From Desulfobacula sp. (GTDB lineage: Bacteria; Desulfobacterota; Desulfobacteria; Desulfobacterales; Desulfobacteraceae): a stretch of DNA of 43,167 nucleotides. Each line of letters starts with the position of its first letter. The stretch's first letter is position 1. Below, in pieces: positions 1 through 8,197 of the stretch. The DNA lies in the NCBI GenBank assembly GCA_021647625.1, contig JAKIUJ010000009.1, positions 1 through 43,167 of the forward strand, in the 5' to 3' direction. The notes below the pieces were generated by a model. It saw only the letters and a list, made by a program, of their open reading frames with translations. It did not search any database and had not been told where the DNA came from. Position numbers and translations under genes: made by a program.

Positions 1-514
1 TGATTTCACATTTGCCTTTTGCAGAACCACCGCAGGGACCGTTGAACAATCGTTTGGCACACCTGGCAATGGGACAGATACCGCCGGTAAGTCCTAAAAT
101 ACAATCACCGCAACCAGCACATTTTTCATCCAATACACCCGGTTGATCCAGGGCACCGATAAAGGTGGTATTCAATGCCGGCAGGACGGGGATTCCAGCA
201 AACGCATCAGCCATGGTCTGAACACCCGCACCGCACGCCAGGGACAAAATGGCATCAATACCTTTTGGCAAATTAAAAAAAGGTTCAATCCAATCGCGTT
301 CGCATTGTCTTTCCAACATATCATTTTCAAAAATATGGGTCTTTTTCTCATTTTTAAACGCATTTGAAAGGGCCTCGGTTAACTGACGGGCAGCCCGATC
401 CCCACCGGTAAGACTGACTGACACACAGGTTTGACACCCAACCACCAACACATTGGTATACTCTTTTACCGATTCAATAATTTCTTCAATGGGTTTATGT
501 TCGCCAACTATCAT
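1..514 (-). CDS. metV: MetV-like methylenetetrahydrofolate reductase C-terminal domain protein (partial)
   Basis: This gene runs off the left edge of the window; about 171 codons are visible from an ATG at 514 preceded by GGAGATGAATA. The early part has VVGCQTCVS. The later part has CAGCGDC, then GGICPIARCAKRLF and NGPCGG. This cysteine pattern is typical of the MTHFR_C/MetV zinc or Fe-S domain that partners MetF in the methyl branch of the Wood-Ljungdahl pathway. It is the third gene of a minus-strand run with two ferredoxins (49-base gap to the previous gene), which fits a role in feeding electrons to methylene-THF reduction. metF would be expected just outside the window, but I cannot see it. 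The family call is good; the physiological partner is inferred. Confidence 0.8.
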   Translation of the reverse strand, partial: MIVGEHKPIEEIIESVKEYTNVLVVGCQTCVSVSLTGGDRAARQLTEALSNAFKNEKKTHIFENDMLERQCERDWIEPFFNLPKGIDAILSLACGAGVQTMADAFAGIPVLPALNTTFIGALDQPGVLDEKCAGCGDCILGLTGGICPIARCAKRLFNGPCGGSAKGKCEI

Positions 515-529
515 TATTCATCTCCTATT

Positions 530-565
530 GACCAGATTGACCAGATTGACCAGATTGACCAGATT
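530..565. repeat. Four tandem copies of a 9-bp unit (GACCAGATT)
   Basis: Four perfect head-to-tail copies of GACCAGATT lie in the 49-base gap between the ferredoxin stop codon (564-566) and the metV-like start. The last copy overlaps the ferredoxin stop codon. The array is a likely slippage locus that could change spacing in the operon. Confidence 0.9.
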
Positions 566-1010
566 ATTCAGCACTTTGCCCCGCCGGTTCAACCGCCGGT
601 TTCCCCGCCGGTTTCCCCGCTGGTTTCCCCGCTTTGTTCTTAGCAAGCTTTTTCCATACATTTACAGGTTCCGATCCCTTATGATCCGGACACAAGGCAA
701 CAATATTTTTTGCCGTTGCATTGGCCACGGTATTTTTTAGATCTGTAGTATAAATGGGTTCGCCGCAAACCTCACAATGAACCAGGTCTAATGTTTTAAC
801 CAGATCGAATCTGCCGGTGATCAAATACTTAAATTCAATGGCATCCTGCGGGCAAATCCGCCAGCAATGACCGCATCTGGCGCAAAGAGACATATTGTGC
901 ATGATTTTACGGCTTTCATCCTGATCAAAAAAATTCAATGCTCCGGCAGGACAGTTCTGCACACAGGCCAGGCATCCATTGCAGTCTTCATTTACTTTAA
1001 AAAAGGACAT
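564..1010 (-). CDS. Ferredoxin with two [4Fe-4S] motifs and a C-terminal zinc-ribbon-like part
   Basis: A 148-residue iron-sulfur protein. Residues 10-25 carry CNGCLACVQNCP and residues 43-55 carry CARCGHCWRICP, two complete CxxCxxCxxxCP motifs. A CEVCGEPIY stretch follows near residue 80 with a later CPDH, which looks like a small metal-binding ribbon. The tail is lysine/alanine/proline/glycine-rich with repeats of GKPA, encoded by a 12-bp near-repeat, and looks disordered. AAGGAGAGTTGTAAG precedes the ATG. It lies between the CooF-like gene and metV-like gene on the same strand, so it is probably an electron carrier for that complex. The exact redox partner is not visible. Confidence 0.85.
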   Translation of the reverse strand: MSFFKVNEDCNGCLACVQNCPAGALNFFDQDESRKIMHNMSLCARCGHCWRICPQDAIEFKYLITGRFDLVKTLDLVHCEVCGEPIYTTDLKNTVANATAKNIVALCPDHKGSEPVNVWKKLAKNKAGKPAGKPAGKPAVEPAGQSAE

Positions 1011-1060
1011 CTTACAACTCTCCTTAATTTACTATTCCAACAGGTTTACGACGTCATCAG

Positions 1061-1540
1061 TTACGGTTTTGCCAACCGGGCAAAATGCCCTGCGATGCCA
1101 ACCATATTGGGAATTTTAAGGTTCTCAACATCTTTGTACTCAAGTGCCTGGGGTTCGCAGGCTTTTACGCATTCAGGGTCTCCGCCGCACAGGTCACATT
1201 TATAAGATTTGGCTTTTTGTTTATCCAGTTTCATTGCACCAAATGGGCAGGCAGAAACACACATGCCGCATCCTACACATTTTGACCGGTCAATCAGAAC
1301 CAGATCCAGATCATTATCGCGATGGATGGCTTCTTTGGGGCATGTTGCAAGACAAGGTGCATTTTCACACTGTTTACAGGCAATCGGTAAAAAAAAGTTT
1401 GGGTCATCTGTATCTTTCAGGATTCGGATACAGGACAACCCGGGACTGGTTAAACTTGCTTTTGTATTAATGCATGCTGTTTCACAGTCCCCGCAATTAT
1501 TGCATTTTTCCGGATGGATTATGAGTATTTTAACATCCAT
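1061..1540 (-). CDS. CooF/HydN-like electron-transfer protein with four [4Fe-4S] clusters
   Basis: A 159-residue ferredoxin of the CooF/HydN/DmsB-like type. Four cysteine groups are visible: CNNCGDCETAC near the N terminus, CKQCENAPCLATCP, CVGCGMCVSACP, and CDLCGGDPECVKAC. This is the full set for four cubane clusters. GGAG lies upstream of the ATG at 1540. It leads the minus-strand run cooF-like, ferredoxin, metV-like, with a 50-base gap to the next gene. CooF proteins usually couple CO dehydrogenase, formate dehydrogenase or hydrogenase to other enzymes. With metV nearby, coupling to methylene-THF reductase is plausible, but the catalytic partner is not in view. Confidence 0.85.
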   Translation of the reverse strand: MDVKILIIHPEKCNNCGDCETACINTKASLTSPGLSCIRILKDTDDPNFFLPIACKQCENAPCLATCPKEAIHRDNDLDLVLIDRSKCVGCGMCVSACPFGAMKLDKQKAKSYKCDLCGGDPECVKACEPQALEYKDVENLKIPNMVGIAGHFARLAKP

Positions 1541-1585
1541 TGATAAAGATCTCCATTTTTATCATCTCCGCCATTATTTAAGACA

Positions 1586-1785
1586 TCAAATCAATTTAAC
1601 TTTGGCAATCAGGCGTTCATCATTATGAACAATATGGGCACCATGATACAAAATGGTTACATTGCGGTCAACCGTTTTTTACCAACCGCTACAACATAAC
1701 TTAAACCTTTGATACCATGTCCTTTCAGGTCATCATTTTTTAGGTAACCCGAGAATAGATCTTGTTCATTATAGTGAATTGTCTG
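1586..1785 (-). pseudogene. Frameshifted gene remnant, family not recognised
   Basis: After the pspF stop codon the same frame stays open without a start codon and reads plausible protein (YNEQDLFSGYLKNDDLKGHG, then IKGLSYVVAVGKK) to a TAA. A second frame takes over at about the VGKK point and reads VDRNVTILYHGAHIVHNDER, then LIAKVKLI and a TGA at 1586-1588. The two together look like the C-terminal part of one protein split by a frameshift, with its N-terminal part missing. I do not recognise the family. This could also be chance open reading; there is no start or ribosome site. Confidence 0.35.
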
Positions 1786-1788
1786 GCT

Positions 1789-2925
1789 TTAAATCAATCT
1801 TTGTGCATGTTTTTTTTTCAATCCCCTAAATTGGTCGTATGTCAAACCAAGGCGCATTGCTGCTTTTTTCTGGTTAAATTGACAGGCTTGCAGGGCTATG
1901 GACAACAAATAAAACTCAACATCAACAATTGCCTCTTTAAAGGGCTTACCTAACGCCTTGATAAACAGATCGGATCTTTCCGGATCAATTCCCACTTCAT
2001 CGCTGCCCAATCTTTCCAAATCCTGGCCTTGCTTGGATTTTATTTCTTTACCCCGCTCTCTATCCGCCCTTGCTCCATTCCTCTTTTCCCCACCTTTCTT
2101 ATTCTCGTTCTTTTTATAAAGACCCCTTCCATAAGAATGACCAAAAGGGTCAAATGAGATCTTATCAATCTCATCGCTGCAAGACTTGTAGACCGCACGT
2201 TCAATTACATTCTTTAATTCCCGTATATTCCCCGGCCAGGAATATGCATTAAGTCTGCTTGATGCCGAAGCAGAAATTTGCGGCACCTCATCACGACCCA
2301 GTTCAAAAGCCATTCTTGCTGCAAAATGATTGGCTAAAAAAAGAATATCATCTTTTCTTTCACGCAGCGGTGGCACATAAATCACCTCAAAAGAGAGCCG
2401 GTCAAGCAGATCCTGTTTAAACTCTCCCGACTGAGCCATAAATGGCAAATCAGCATTTGTGGCAGCAACAATCCTAACATCAACATCAATTGATGTGGAT
2501 GAGCCTACACGCTCAAAACTGCCGTATTCAACCACCCGCAATATTTTTTCCTGGACCTCCATGGGGATCGTACCCATCTCATCCAAAAACAAGGTACCCC
2601 CGGATGCCTTCTCAAACCGCCCCGTCTGCCTGGCAAAGGCCCCGGTAAACGCCCCCTTTTCATAACCGAACAGTTCCGAGCCGATCAACCCGGGTGTCAA
2701 CGCAGCACAGTTTAATGTGACCAGAGGTTTTTGCCATCGCTTAGACAAGAAATGTATCCTGGATGCAGCCAGCTCTTTTCCAGTACCCCGCTCCCCCAGA
2801 ATCAGTACGGGCCTCTCTATGGGAGCCACAGCTGACAATTGTTCTTGAAATTCAAAAAATGCCTCTGACTGCCCCAATGCTTCGGGCATATTCCTGCCGT
2901 CCCCCTGACCTTGATTTGAAAACAT
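1789..2925 (-). CDS. pspF: PspF-like sigma-54-dependent activator
   Basis: A 378-residue enhancer-binding protein with no N-terminal sensory domain, as in PspF. The AAA+ domain starts almost at once: Walker A GERGTGKE, the sigma-54 contact loop GAFTGA, GGTLFLDEMG as Walker B, and an arginine-finger region near RVGSSTSIDVDVR. A C-terminal Fis-type helix-turn-helix follows (NQKKAAMRLGLTYDQF). Between AAA+ and the HTH is an unusually long, charged, low-complexity linker rich in K, E, R and G, which helps explain a length above the ~325 residues of the E. coli protein. It is divergent from pspABC and faces a sigma-54 promoter, so it should drive that operon and be restrained by PspA. The family call rests on architecture plus neighbourhood. 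Confidence 0.9.
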   Translation of the reverse strand: MFSNQGQGDGRNMPEALGQSEAFFEFQEQLSAVAPIERPVLILGERGTGKELAASRIHFLSKRWQKPLVTLNCAALTPGLIGSELFGYEKGAFTGAFARQTGRFEKASGGTLFLDEMGTIPMEVQEKILRVVEYGSFERVGSSTSIDVDVRIVAATNADLPFMAQSGEFKQDLLDRLSFEVIYVPPLRERKDDILFLANHFAARMAFELGRDEVPQISASASSRLNAYSWPGNIRELKNVIERAVYKSCSDEIDKISFDPFGHSYGRGLYKKNENKKGGEKRNGARADRERGKEIKSKQGQDLERLGSDEVGIDPERSDLFIKALGKPFKEAIVDVEFYLLSIALQACQFNQKKAAMRLGLTYDQFRGLKKKHAQRLI

Positions 2926-3076
2926 TCTGCACCCTCCGCGGCAACTTGATTTTTAAATACGTGACCAATATATGGTTTATATAGCCAGTTAACGGCCCAT
3001 ACTACCAAAACTAAAAAAAATTGTCAAACAAGATAACCATTTATAATTGTTGAATAATACAACCTAAAATCCAGCT

Positions 3077-3092
3077 TGGCACACTAAATGCT
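3077..3092 (+). promoter_or_regulatory. Sigma-54 (-24/-12) promoter for pspABC
   Basis: The bases TGGCAC-N6-TGC match the -24/-12 consensus, with GG at 3078-3079 and GC at 3090-3091 and the canonical spacing. Transcription would begin near 3103, about 50 bases before pspA. The AT-rich 150 bases upstream, shared with pspF, are where PspF sites would lie; I did not identify them individually. Confidence 0.85.
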
Positions 3093-3153
3093 ATGTTAGA
3101 TCTTCAAGTTTTAAGAAAAAAACATTCAAAACATAACCTCAAGGAGACAAAAA

Positions 3154-3837
3154 ATGGGGATTTTCACAAGATTTAAAGACATCGTCGCATCAAACATCAG
3201 CTCCATGCTGGACAATGCAGAAGATCCGGAAAAATTAATCAAACTGATGATCAGAGAAATGGAAGATACTCTGATCGAAATCAAAGCCGCCTGTGCAAAT
3301 ACCATCGCCAACCAGAAAAAAGTGGAACGGTATCTGGACAATATCCAGGAACAAGAAAATTTCTGGTCCCGTAAAGCAGAGCTTGCAGTAAATAAAGGGA
3401 AAGACAATTTAGCACGCCAGGCCCTGCAGGAAAAAAGAAGATATACCCAGAAAAATGATGTGGTGGATGAAGAGTTAACAGAACTGGGTGTCATTATTGA
3501 GCAATACCGAGATGATATCACCGAACTTGAAACAAAACTCAAGTCTGCCAGGGAAAAACAACGCATGCTCGTCCAGCGCCACATCCGTGCCCAGCGAAAA
3601 AAACAGGCCCACAAAGAGATAAGACGGGCTGACAGCTCCGAGATCATGAATAAATTTGACGAACTTGAAAATCATATAGAACGGATGGAGGCAGAGGCAG
3701 ACCTGGTTAACTATGGTCGTCACTCAAGCCTTGAAGAGGAGTTTGATGCCTTAGAAGCCGATGATGATATTGAGGCGGAGCTCGACAAATTAAAATCTTT
3801 CCAATCCACAAAAGATGACGAGACAAAGGATGCATAG
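3154..3837 (+). CDS. pspA: Phage shock protein A (PspA/IM30 family)
   Basis: A 227-residue, almost wholly helical protein starting MGIFTRFKDIVASNISSMLD, followed by EDPEKLIKLMIREME, the classical PspA/Vipp1 N-terminal signature. The rest is long charged coiled coil, with an acidic tail (EADDDIEAELDKLKSF). The length is close to E. coli PspA (222 residues). It should bind stressed inner membrane to limit proton leak, and bind PspF to hold the operon off. AAGGAGAC lies just upstream of the ATG. It is the first gene after the sigma-54 promoter and is followed by pspB- and pspC-like genes. Confidence 0.95.
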   Translation: MGIFTRFKDIVASNISSMLDNAEDPEKLIKLMIREMEDTLIEIKAACANTIANQKKVERYLDNIQEQENFWSRKAELAVNKGKDNLARQALQEKRRYTQKNDVVDEELTELGVIIEQYRDDITELETKLKSAREKQRMLVQRHIRAQRKKQAHKEIRRADSSEIMNKFDELENHIERMEAEADLVNYGRHSSLEEEFDALEADDDIEAELDKLKSFQSTKDDETKDA

Positions 3838-3873
3838 ACCATCCAGATTCGATCTAACGGGAGTAACGACATC

Positions 3874-4125
3874 ATGACTGGGGCACTTATAGTAGCAATC
3901 TGCATCGGCGGGGCAATTTTATTAGTCACTACCATTGGACTGCTGATTATCGGTATCATCAAAGTCTCTAAAACCGGTGGAATATCAAAAAAAGACAAAC
4001 AGGCACAAACCGATGAAACCCAGATGATCCAGGACATCTATCATGGATTATCCAAAATGGAAGAACGGGTTGAAGCGCTTGAAACCATATTAATTGAGCG
4101 GCAAAGAAAGGATTTCAACAAATGA
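3874..4125 (+). CDS. pspB: PspB-like small membrane protein
   Basis: An 83-residue protein with one N-terminal membrane helix (about residues 3-28) and a cytoplasmic coiled-coil tail ending KMEERVEALETILIERQ, which resembles the C-terminal helix of PspB. Sequence similarity to E. coli PspB is limited, so the name rests on size, topology and position between pspA and pspC. In the Psp system PspB and PspC relay membrane stress to PspA. Its stop overlaps the start of pspC by four bases (ATGA), so the two are translationally coupled. Confidence 0.75.
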   Translation: MTGALIVAICIGGAILLVTTIGLLIIGIIKVSKTGGISKKDKQAQTDETQMIQDIYHGLSKMEERVEALETILIERQRKDFNK

Positions 4126-4571
4126 GAAGGTATCACCAAAATAGGAACCGGCATAAATTTTACAACTGCAAACACCGGTACAACAGCCTTAAAGACCGGA
4201 TTGAAACACTGGCAACCAGCAAAGGTATTTACCGTTCCAGGCGCGGCATTTTCATGGGGGTCTGCAGGGGACTTGGCGAATACTTTAATTTCAGCATCTT
4301 CTGGACCAGAACCATCGCTTTTTTTCTCTTCCTTTTCACAGGCTTCTGGCCAATCGGTGTGATGTATATTATCGCGGGTCTGCTACTCAAGATTGAACCT
4401 GTGTCTCCCTTAAAAAATGAAAAAGACCAGGAATTTTATGATACATATACACATTCACACAAATCTGCTATCAACCGGGTCAAAAGAAAATTTGAAAACA
4501 TCGAACGCCGCATCCAGAGAATGGAACACACGGTAACATCGAGAGAATTTGACTGGAAACAGCCCTTTTAG
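4122..4571 (+). CDS. pspC: PspC domain protein
   Basis: A 149-residue protein. The PspC domain spans about residues 34-90: KGIYRSRRGIFMGVCRGLGE, then YFN and a hydrophobic stretch FWTRTIAFFLFLFTGFWPIG leading into a second hydrophobic segment ending LLLKIEP. The first 30 residues are basic, and the tail is charged and helical. PspC is the membrane sensor arm that, with PspB, frees PspF from PspA. It overlaps pspB by four bases and ends the operon; the next gene is convergent, with about 108 bases between. Confidence 0.9.
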   Translation: MRRYHQNRNRHKFYNCKHRYNSLKDRIETLATSKGIYRSRRGIFMGVCRGLGEYFNFSIFWTRTIAFFLFLFTGFWPIGVMYIIAGLLLKIEPVSPLKNEKDQEFYDTYTHSHKSAINRVKRKFENIERRIQRMEHTVTSREFDWKQPF

Positions 4572-4679
4572 AAAACCTGGCTTGAAATTGTTCATTGTAC
4601 TAATAATCAGGAATCTGTTAGAATATCAAAATCTATCAGTTTGCTCTTTAAAGCATCCCAATCAATTTGGAGATACTTG

Positions 4680-5309
4680 CTATGAAAAAAAACCCAATAA
4701 GCCTAACCCGTCTTTAAACAAAAACAGCGCCAAAAAACACAAAAGCACGCCTAAAAACTTCATGATAAAAATATAGACACGACCTTTTAGAATAGACTTG
4801 GATTTTCCCACCAGAACAGCCATCACAATTTTTGAACCGATTAAAAAAAGATAAAAACCGATCACATACAATACTGCTGCAAAGAGATGCACTTTATTTG
4901 CCTTTGCCATGGTTGGTGCGCCCACACTCAACCAGAACAGATACGGGTGGGGGCTCAGCACATTAACAAGCACACCTTTCAACAAAGAATGTGGTCTGGA
5001 TTTCTCAATTTGAATTTCCAAGCCTTTTGTTCTTATCCCGCCAATACCCATCCCCATCACTACAACGCCGCCCACAATGGAAATCGAGCCTAAAACAGTG
5101 TGAAAGCCGGACAGGCGAGACAAAATAAAAACCGTGAGCACAACAATGGGCAAATCCGTCACCAAAGGAGCCAGGGCAACTTTAATACCTGCCCGAATAT
5201 CATGCTGTATGGTTTCAGAAACAACCAGCGTCAACAAAGGCCCGGGAGCGAGGCCTGCGGACAGGCCAAGAACCATACCAATTATAAAAAAATGCATCAT
5301 TTCTTCCAC
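4680..5309 (-). CDS. LysE/RhtB-family amino acid exporter
   Basis: A membrane protein of up to 209 residues with about six hydrophobic segments. The N-terminal signature GLSAGLAPGPLLTLVVSETI is typical of LysE-type translocators, as is the mid-protein LLKGVLVNVLSPHPYLFWLS. The family exports amino acids and related metabolites; the substrate cannot be read from sequence. The longest frame begins with GTG at 5309, but ATG codons at 5300 or 5297 are equally possible because a weak GGTGGAAG lies just before them. The gene is convergent with pspC, so the proximity need not mean shared function. Confidence 0.85.
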   Translation of the reverse strand: MEEMMHFFIIGMVLGLSAGLAPGPLLTLVVSETIQHDIRAGIKVALAPLVTDLPIVVLTVFILSRLSGFHTVLGSISIVGGVVVMGMGIGGIRTKGLEIQIEKSRPHSLLKGVLVNVLSPHPYLFWLSVGAPTMAKANKVHLFAAVLYVIGFYLFLIGSKIVMAVLVGKSKSILKGRVYIFIMKFLGVLLCFLALFLFKDGLGLLGFFS

Positions 5310-5424
5310 CTGTTGTTTTCTAAAGGACCGACAAGAAACTCATCACCACACGTATACCCATTCATACTATACATTATTTAATGGGTGCCGGCATCGTTAA
5401 TTATAATCTTTTAATTTACAGATA

Positions 5425-5455
5425 CCGTAATGCATTTGGTACAAATGTTTTACGG
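5425..5455. repeat. Inverted repeat upstream of the LysE-type gene
   Basis: The arms CCGTAA-N2-CATTTG and CAAATG-N2-TTACGG surround a 3-base centre. The inner CATTTG-GTA-CAAATG is a perfect dyad. It lies in the 247-base gap between the LysE-type gene start and the end of the HDOD gene, both on the minus strand. It could be an operator for the exporter or a weak terminator for the HDOD gene; there is no U-tract. Confidence 0.5.
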
Positions 5456-5556
5456 CACATGGATAGCTGTGAGTTTTGAACGGAATGTAACGTTAAAACA
5501 GAACGTACTAAATTCATTGGATTGAACAAATCACATACATTTACCCTGCCCATGAA

Positions 5557-7911
5557 TCAGCTCATGAGATAAAATCCGAGATTTTTGGCATATGGTGGTG
5601 GATTGTAGAAATCCGCAACCACAAAATTCCCCTGTATTTCCCTGACCACAATCCGTCTTTCCACAAGATCTTTTTTTATATTATCCAATATAAAAGAGAT
5701 ATCTAAAAAATCGTTTGTCTGAATACGGTGGGATCGTGAAATCCTGAATCCAATGGTTTTCAGGGACACCTGCTCCACTCTCATGTGAGCTGATTCACCG
5801 GTTTTAAGACGGACAAACCGGCCGCCCAAGGATACGGTTTTACCAGGATTTTTTTCCTTGTCTTTTTTTCCGGACTGTTTCTCTTTATCCTTTTCAAGAA
5901 GCTCCTGGAGGCTATATTCTAAATCCGCCACGGTATTTTCTTTTAACGGCTCAATTGATTTGGAAAGAGAATCGCTGATCATCTGTTTGAGCTGGTCGGT
6001 GTCCTCATCGCCAATGGTTTGCGTGAAAATATTAATTTTTACAGGCAGCTTGCTGTTTTCATCAATTGCCTGGGAAAGTCTTGTAGACAATCTATTCTTT
6101 GCTATTTGCGATCCGTCCGAATATGTTTGCGGCAGGACAATAACAAAAGTGTTTTCTCCATATCGGAAAATATCATCCTCGCGCCGTTTGGTTCTGACCA
6201 TTTCACTGGCCATTTTTTTCAAGATATCATCCGGATCTATACCCTTGGCAGCGATATGTCGAAGCCCCTGTATATCAATGATCAGTATTGAAAAAATACT
6301 GCCGTAGTTTTTGATCATCTCATTTTTATTGCTTATCGCACGCTCAAAACTCCATCGATTTTTCAATCCGGTTAATGCGTCTTTTGTGGCAAGGGTTGTC
6401 AACGTCTGGTTATAATAGGCTCTCTCAATGGCAATGGCTGCATATTCCGCGATGGAGGATAACAGATCTAAATCTTGTTGGCTAAATGGTTCATCACCCA
6501 CTCGGTTGATCAACTCAATCACACCGAAAATTTTACCGCCTGTCTTTAAGGGTGTGCCGATAATAGACCGGGTTTCAAATCCCGTGTGTTTATCCACACG
6601 CTTGCTGAAGTGCTTATCGGTTTCCACATCTTCAATCACCAGGGATTCTCCGGTTTGCATAATAAACCCTGCAATCCCTTCCCCTTTGGGTAGTTTTGCC
6701 CCTTTGAGCTTATCCTTGTTAATACCGACAACAATGCTGAAAACCATATCGGAGGTTTTCTGATCCTTGAGCAGTATTGACCAGTTCTGGGGTTCAAAAA
6801 CACGGCCAATCTGGTACATGACGATATCCAGAACCTCTTTAATACTTTTGGCCCTGGCAAGAGATTTGCCAAGCTCAAAATCCATATCGGAAGATATTTT
6901 ATTGCGTGTATTATCTTTCACCCTGGCCAGAGGGTCTTCCTGGTAATAATATCGGGTGTTTGCCCGGGACAACTTCAGGTTAGCCTCAAGAATATTTTCT
7001 CTGAGTTCATCCGCAGATGGAAAAACAAATTGATAAAATTCTGAAATCTTTTCAATTTCAGTGTTCATATGATTGATGCAGCAGGTCACATCAAGTGTTT
7101 CAGGCTTGAGTGTTTCTGCAACTTCCGGTGGCAGAATGGGTGGACGGATAAAATCAAACGACCCGATACCCTGGGTCCAGCACAAGAAATTGGCAAACGA
7201 AACAATGGATATTAATCTTTTTTCTTCATGTGGCAGGTCCAGTTGCCCAAACGGTTGGTGATGATATTTCACCACTTGTGTTATTTTTTCAGGTAATTTC
7301 CATGAAGAACACAGATAGGCACCAACATCATCGTGTCCAAGCCCGATGACGCTTCTCTCTTTTTCGATAACCAAGTCTGTGGATGTTGACAGTTTTACAA
7401 TAAATTCACCGTAATTTTTCCGTCCTCGAATATCTAAAAATATTTTCCCGACATCATGGAGAAGTCCGGATATATATGCCTCTTCCGGCTCCGGATATCC
7501 GACTTCCTTTGCAATTTGGGAACTCAACACAGCCACGCTAAGACTATGCCGCCAGAACAACAATCGATCAAATGCCGTGGATCGACCGGATTTAAACAAC
7601 TTGTCAAATACCGTCATCTCAATGGCCAGTTTTTTGATCTCACTTAACCCCAAAAATACCATTGCTTCGGACAATGCAGTAATTTTTCGCCCCAGACCAT
7701 ACATGGCGGAGTTAACGATTTCCAATATCCGAACAGAAAGGCCCGGATCGGTCCCAACAATTTTTGACAGGTCTTCCAGTGAGGCTGTATCCTCCCTGAA
7801 GGCCTCCAGCAATTTTGCCGCGACCTGGGGAAAACTCGGCAGTTTTTTATCTTCAAGATTTAATACCAGATTGATATCTGCTGTGGACGGAAGATGTAAA
7901 TTTCTATTCAT
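5557..7911 (-). CDS. HDOD-GAF-GGDEF(degenerate)-PilZ signalling protein
   Basis: A 784-residue cytoplasmic protein with no membrane segment. Residues about 20-225 form an HDOD domain with an intact LLHDVGK and a KYHHQPFG. A GAF domain covers about 350-500 (GEGIAGFIMQTGESLVIEDV, then RSIIGTPLKTGGKIFGVIEL). A GGDEF-like fold follows from about 505 (LATKDALTGLKNRWSFE), but the signature position reads RYGENTF instead of GGDEF/GGEEF, so diguanylate cyclase activity is unlikely. The C-terminal 110 residues resemble PilZ, but the RxxxR and D/NxSxxG motifs are weak (GRFVRLKTG, VSLKTIGF). The likely role is signal integration, perhaps by sensing c-di-GMP. It is divergent from the lipoprotein gene. 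Confidence 0.8.
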   Translation of the reverse strand: MNRNLHLPSTADINLVLNLEDKKLPSFPQVAAKLLEAFREDTASLEDLSKIVGTDPGLSVRILEIVNSAMYGLGRKITALSEAMVFLGLSEIKKLAIEMTVFDKLFKSGRSTAFDRLLFWRHSLSVAVLSSQIAKEVGYPEPEEAYISGLLHDVGKIFLDIRGRKNYGEFIVKLSTSTDLVIEKERSVIGLGHDDVGAYLCSSWKLPEKITQVVKYHHQPFGQLDLPHEEKRLISIVSFANFLCWTQGIGSFDFIRPPILPPEVAETLKPETLDVTCCINHMNTEIEKISEFYQFVFPSADELRENILEANLKLSRANTRYYYQEDPLARVKDNTRNKISSDMDFELGKSLARAKSIKEVLDIVMYQIGRVFEPQNWSILLKDQKTSDMVFSIVVGINKDKLKGAKLPKGEGIAGFIMQTGESLVIEDVETDKHFSKRVDKHTGFETRSIIGTPLKTGGKIFGVIELINRVGDEPFSQQDLDLLSSIAEYAAIAIERAYYNQTLTTLATKDALTGLKNRWSFERAISNKNEMIKNYGSIFSILIIDIQGLRHIAAKGIDPDDILKKMASEMVRTKRREDDIFRYGENTFVIVLPQTYSDGSQIAKNRLSTRLSQAIDENSKLPVKINIFTQTIGDEDTDQLKQMISDSLSKSIEPLKENTVADLEYSLQELLEKDKEKQSGKKDKEKNPGKTVSLGGRFVRLKTGESAHMRVEQVSLKTIGFRISRSHRIQTNDFLDISFILDNIKKDLVERRIVVREIQGNFVVADFYNPPPYAKNLGFYLMS

Positions 7912-8078
7912 GGGGCTATCCTAAATTCTTTTTTTCTTGCTCAATCCTTGATGTTAATGCAAAAATCAAACCTGCCTAATTTACAATTCCTTGATCTTGT
8001 CTTCTTTCGGTATTTTATTATTCAAGCAAAGCATACTACCAGCAGAGGATTCTATATGGTATGATACTATAAAAAAAA

Positions 8079-8195
8079 ATGAAAGTCTTTATGATAAGGA
8101 TATTAAAAGATTTGTTCGGTTTAAAAAAGCACATTGCAGTTCAAAGTCCGAAAAGAGCGTATCAGAAGCTTACGGAAGATAAAAAAGGAGGTTAA
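8079..8195 (+). CDS. Possible 38-residue small ORF upstream of the lipoprotein gene
   Basis: An ATG after a run of A residues opens a 38-codon frame (MKVFMIRILKDLFGLKKHIA, then VQSPKRAYQKLTEDKKGG), ending two bases before the lipoprotein start. It has no clear ribosome site of its own; its last codons form the AAGGAGG of the next gene. It could be a leader peptide or chance. No family recognised. Confidence 0.25.
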   Translation: MKVFMIRILKDLFGLKKHIAVQSPKRAYQKLTEDKKGG

Positions 8196-8197
8196 TT

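Noticed and set aside
3126-3647. 173-codon minus-strand frame over pspA
   Set aside because: It is antisense to a clear pspA gene and is a by-product of its codon pattern.
7991-8182. 63-codon plus-strand frame before the lipoprotein gene
   Set aside because: No ribosome site and no protein-like signal. The overlapping 38-codon frame at 8079 is more plausible and was kept at low confidence.
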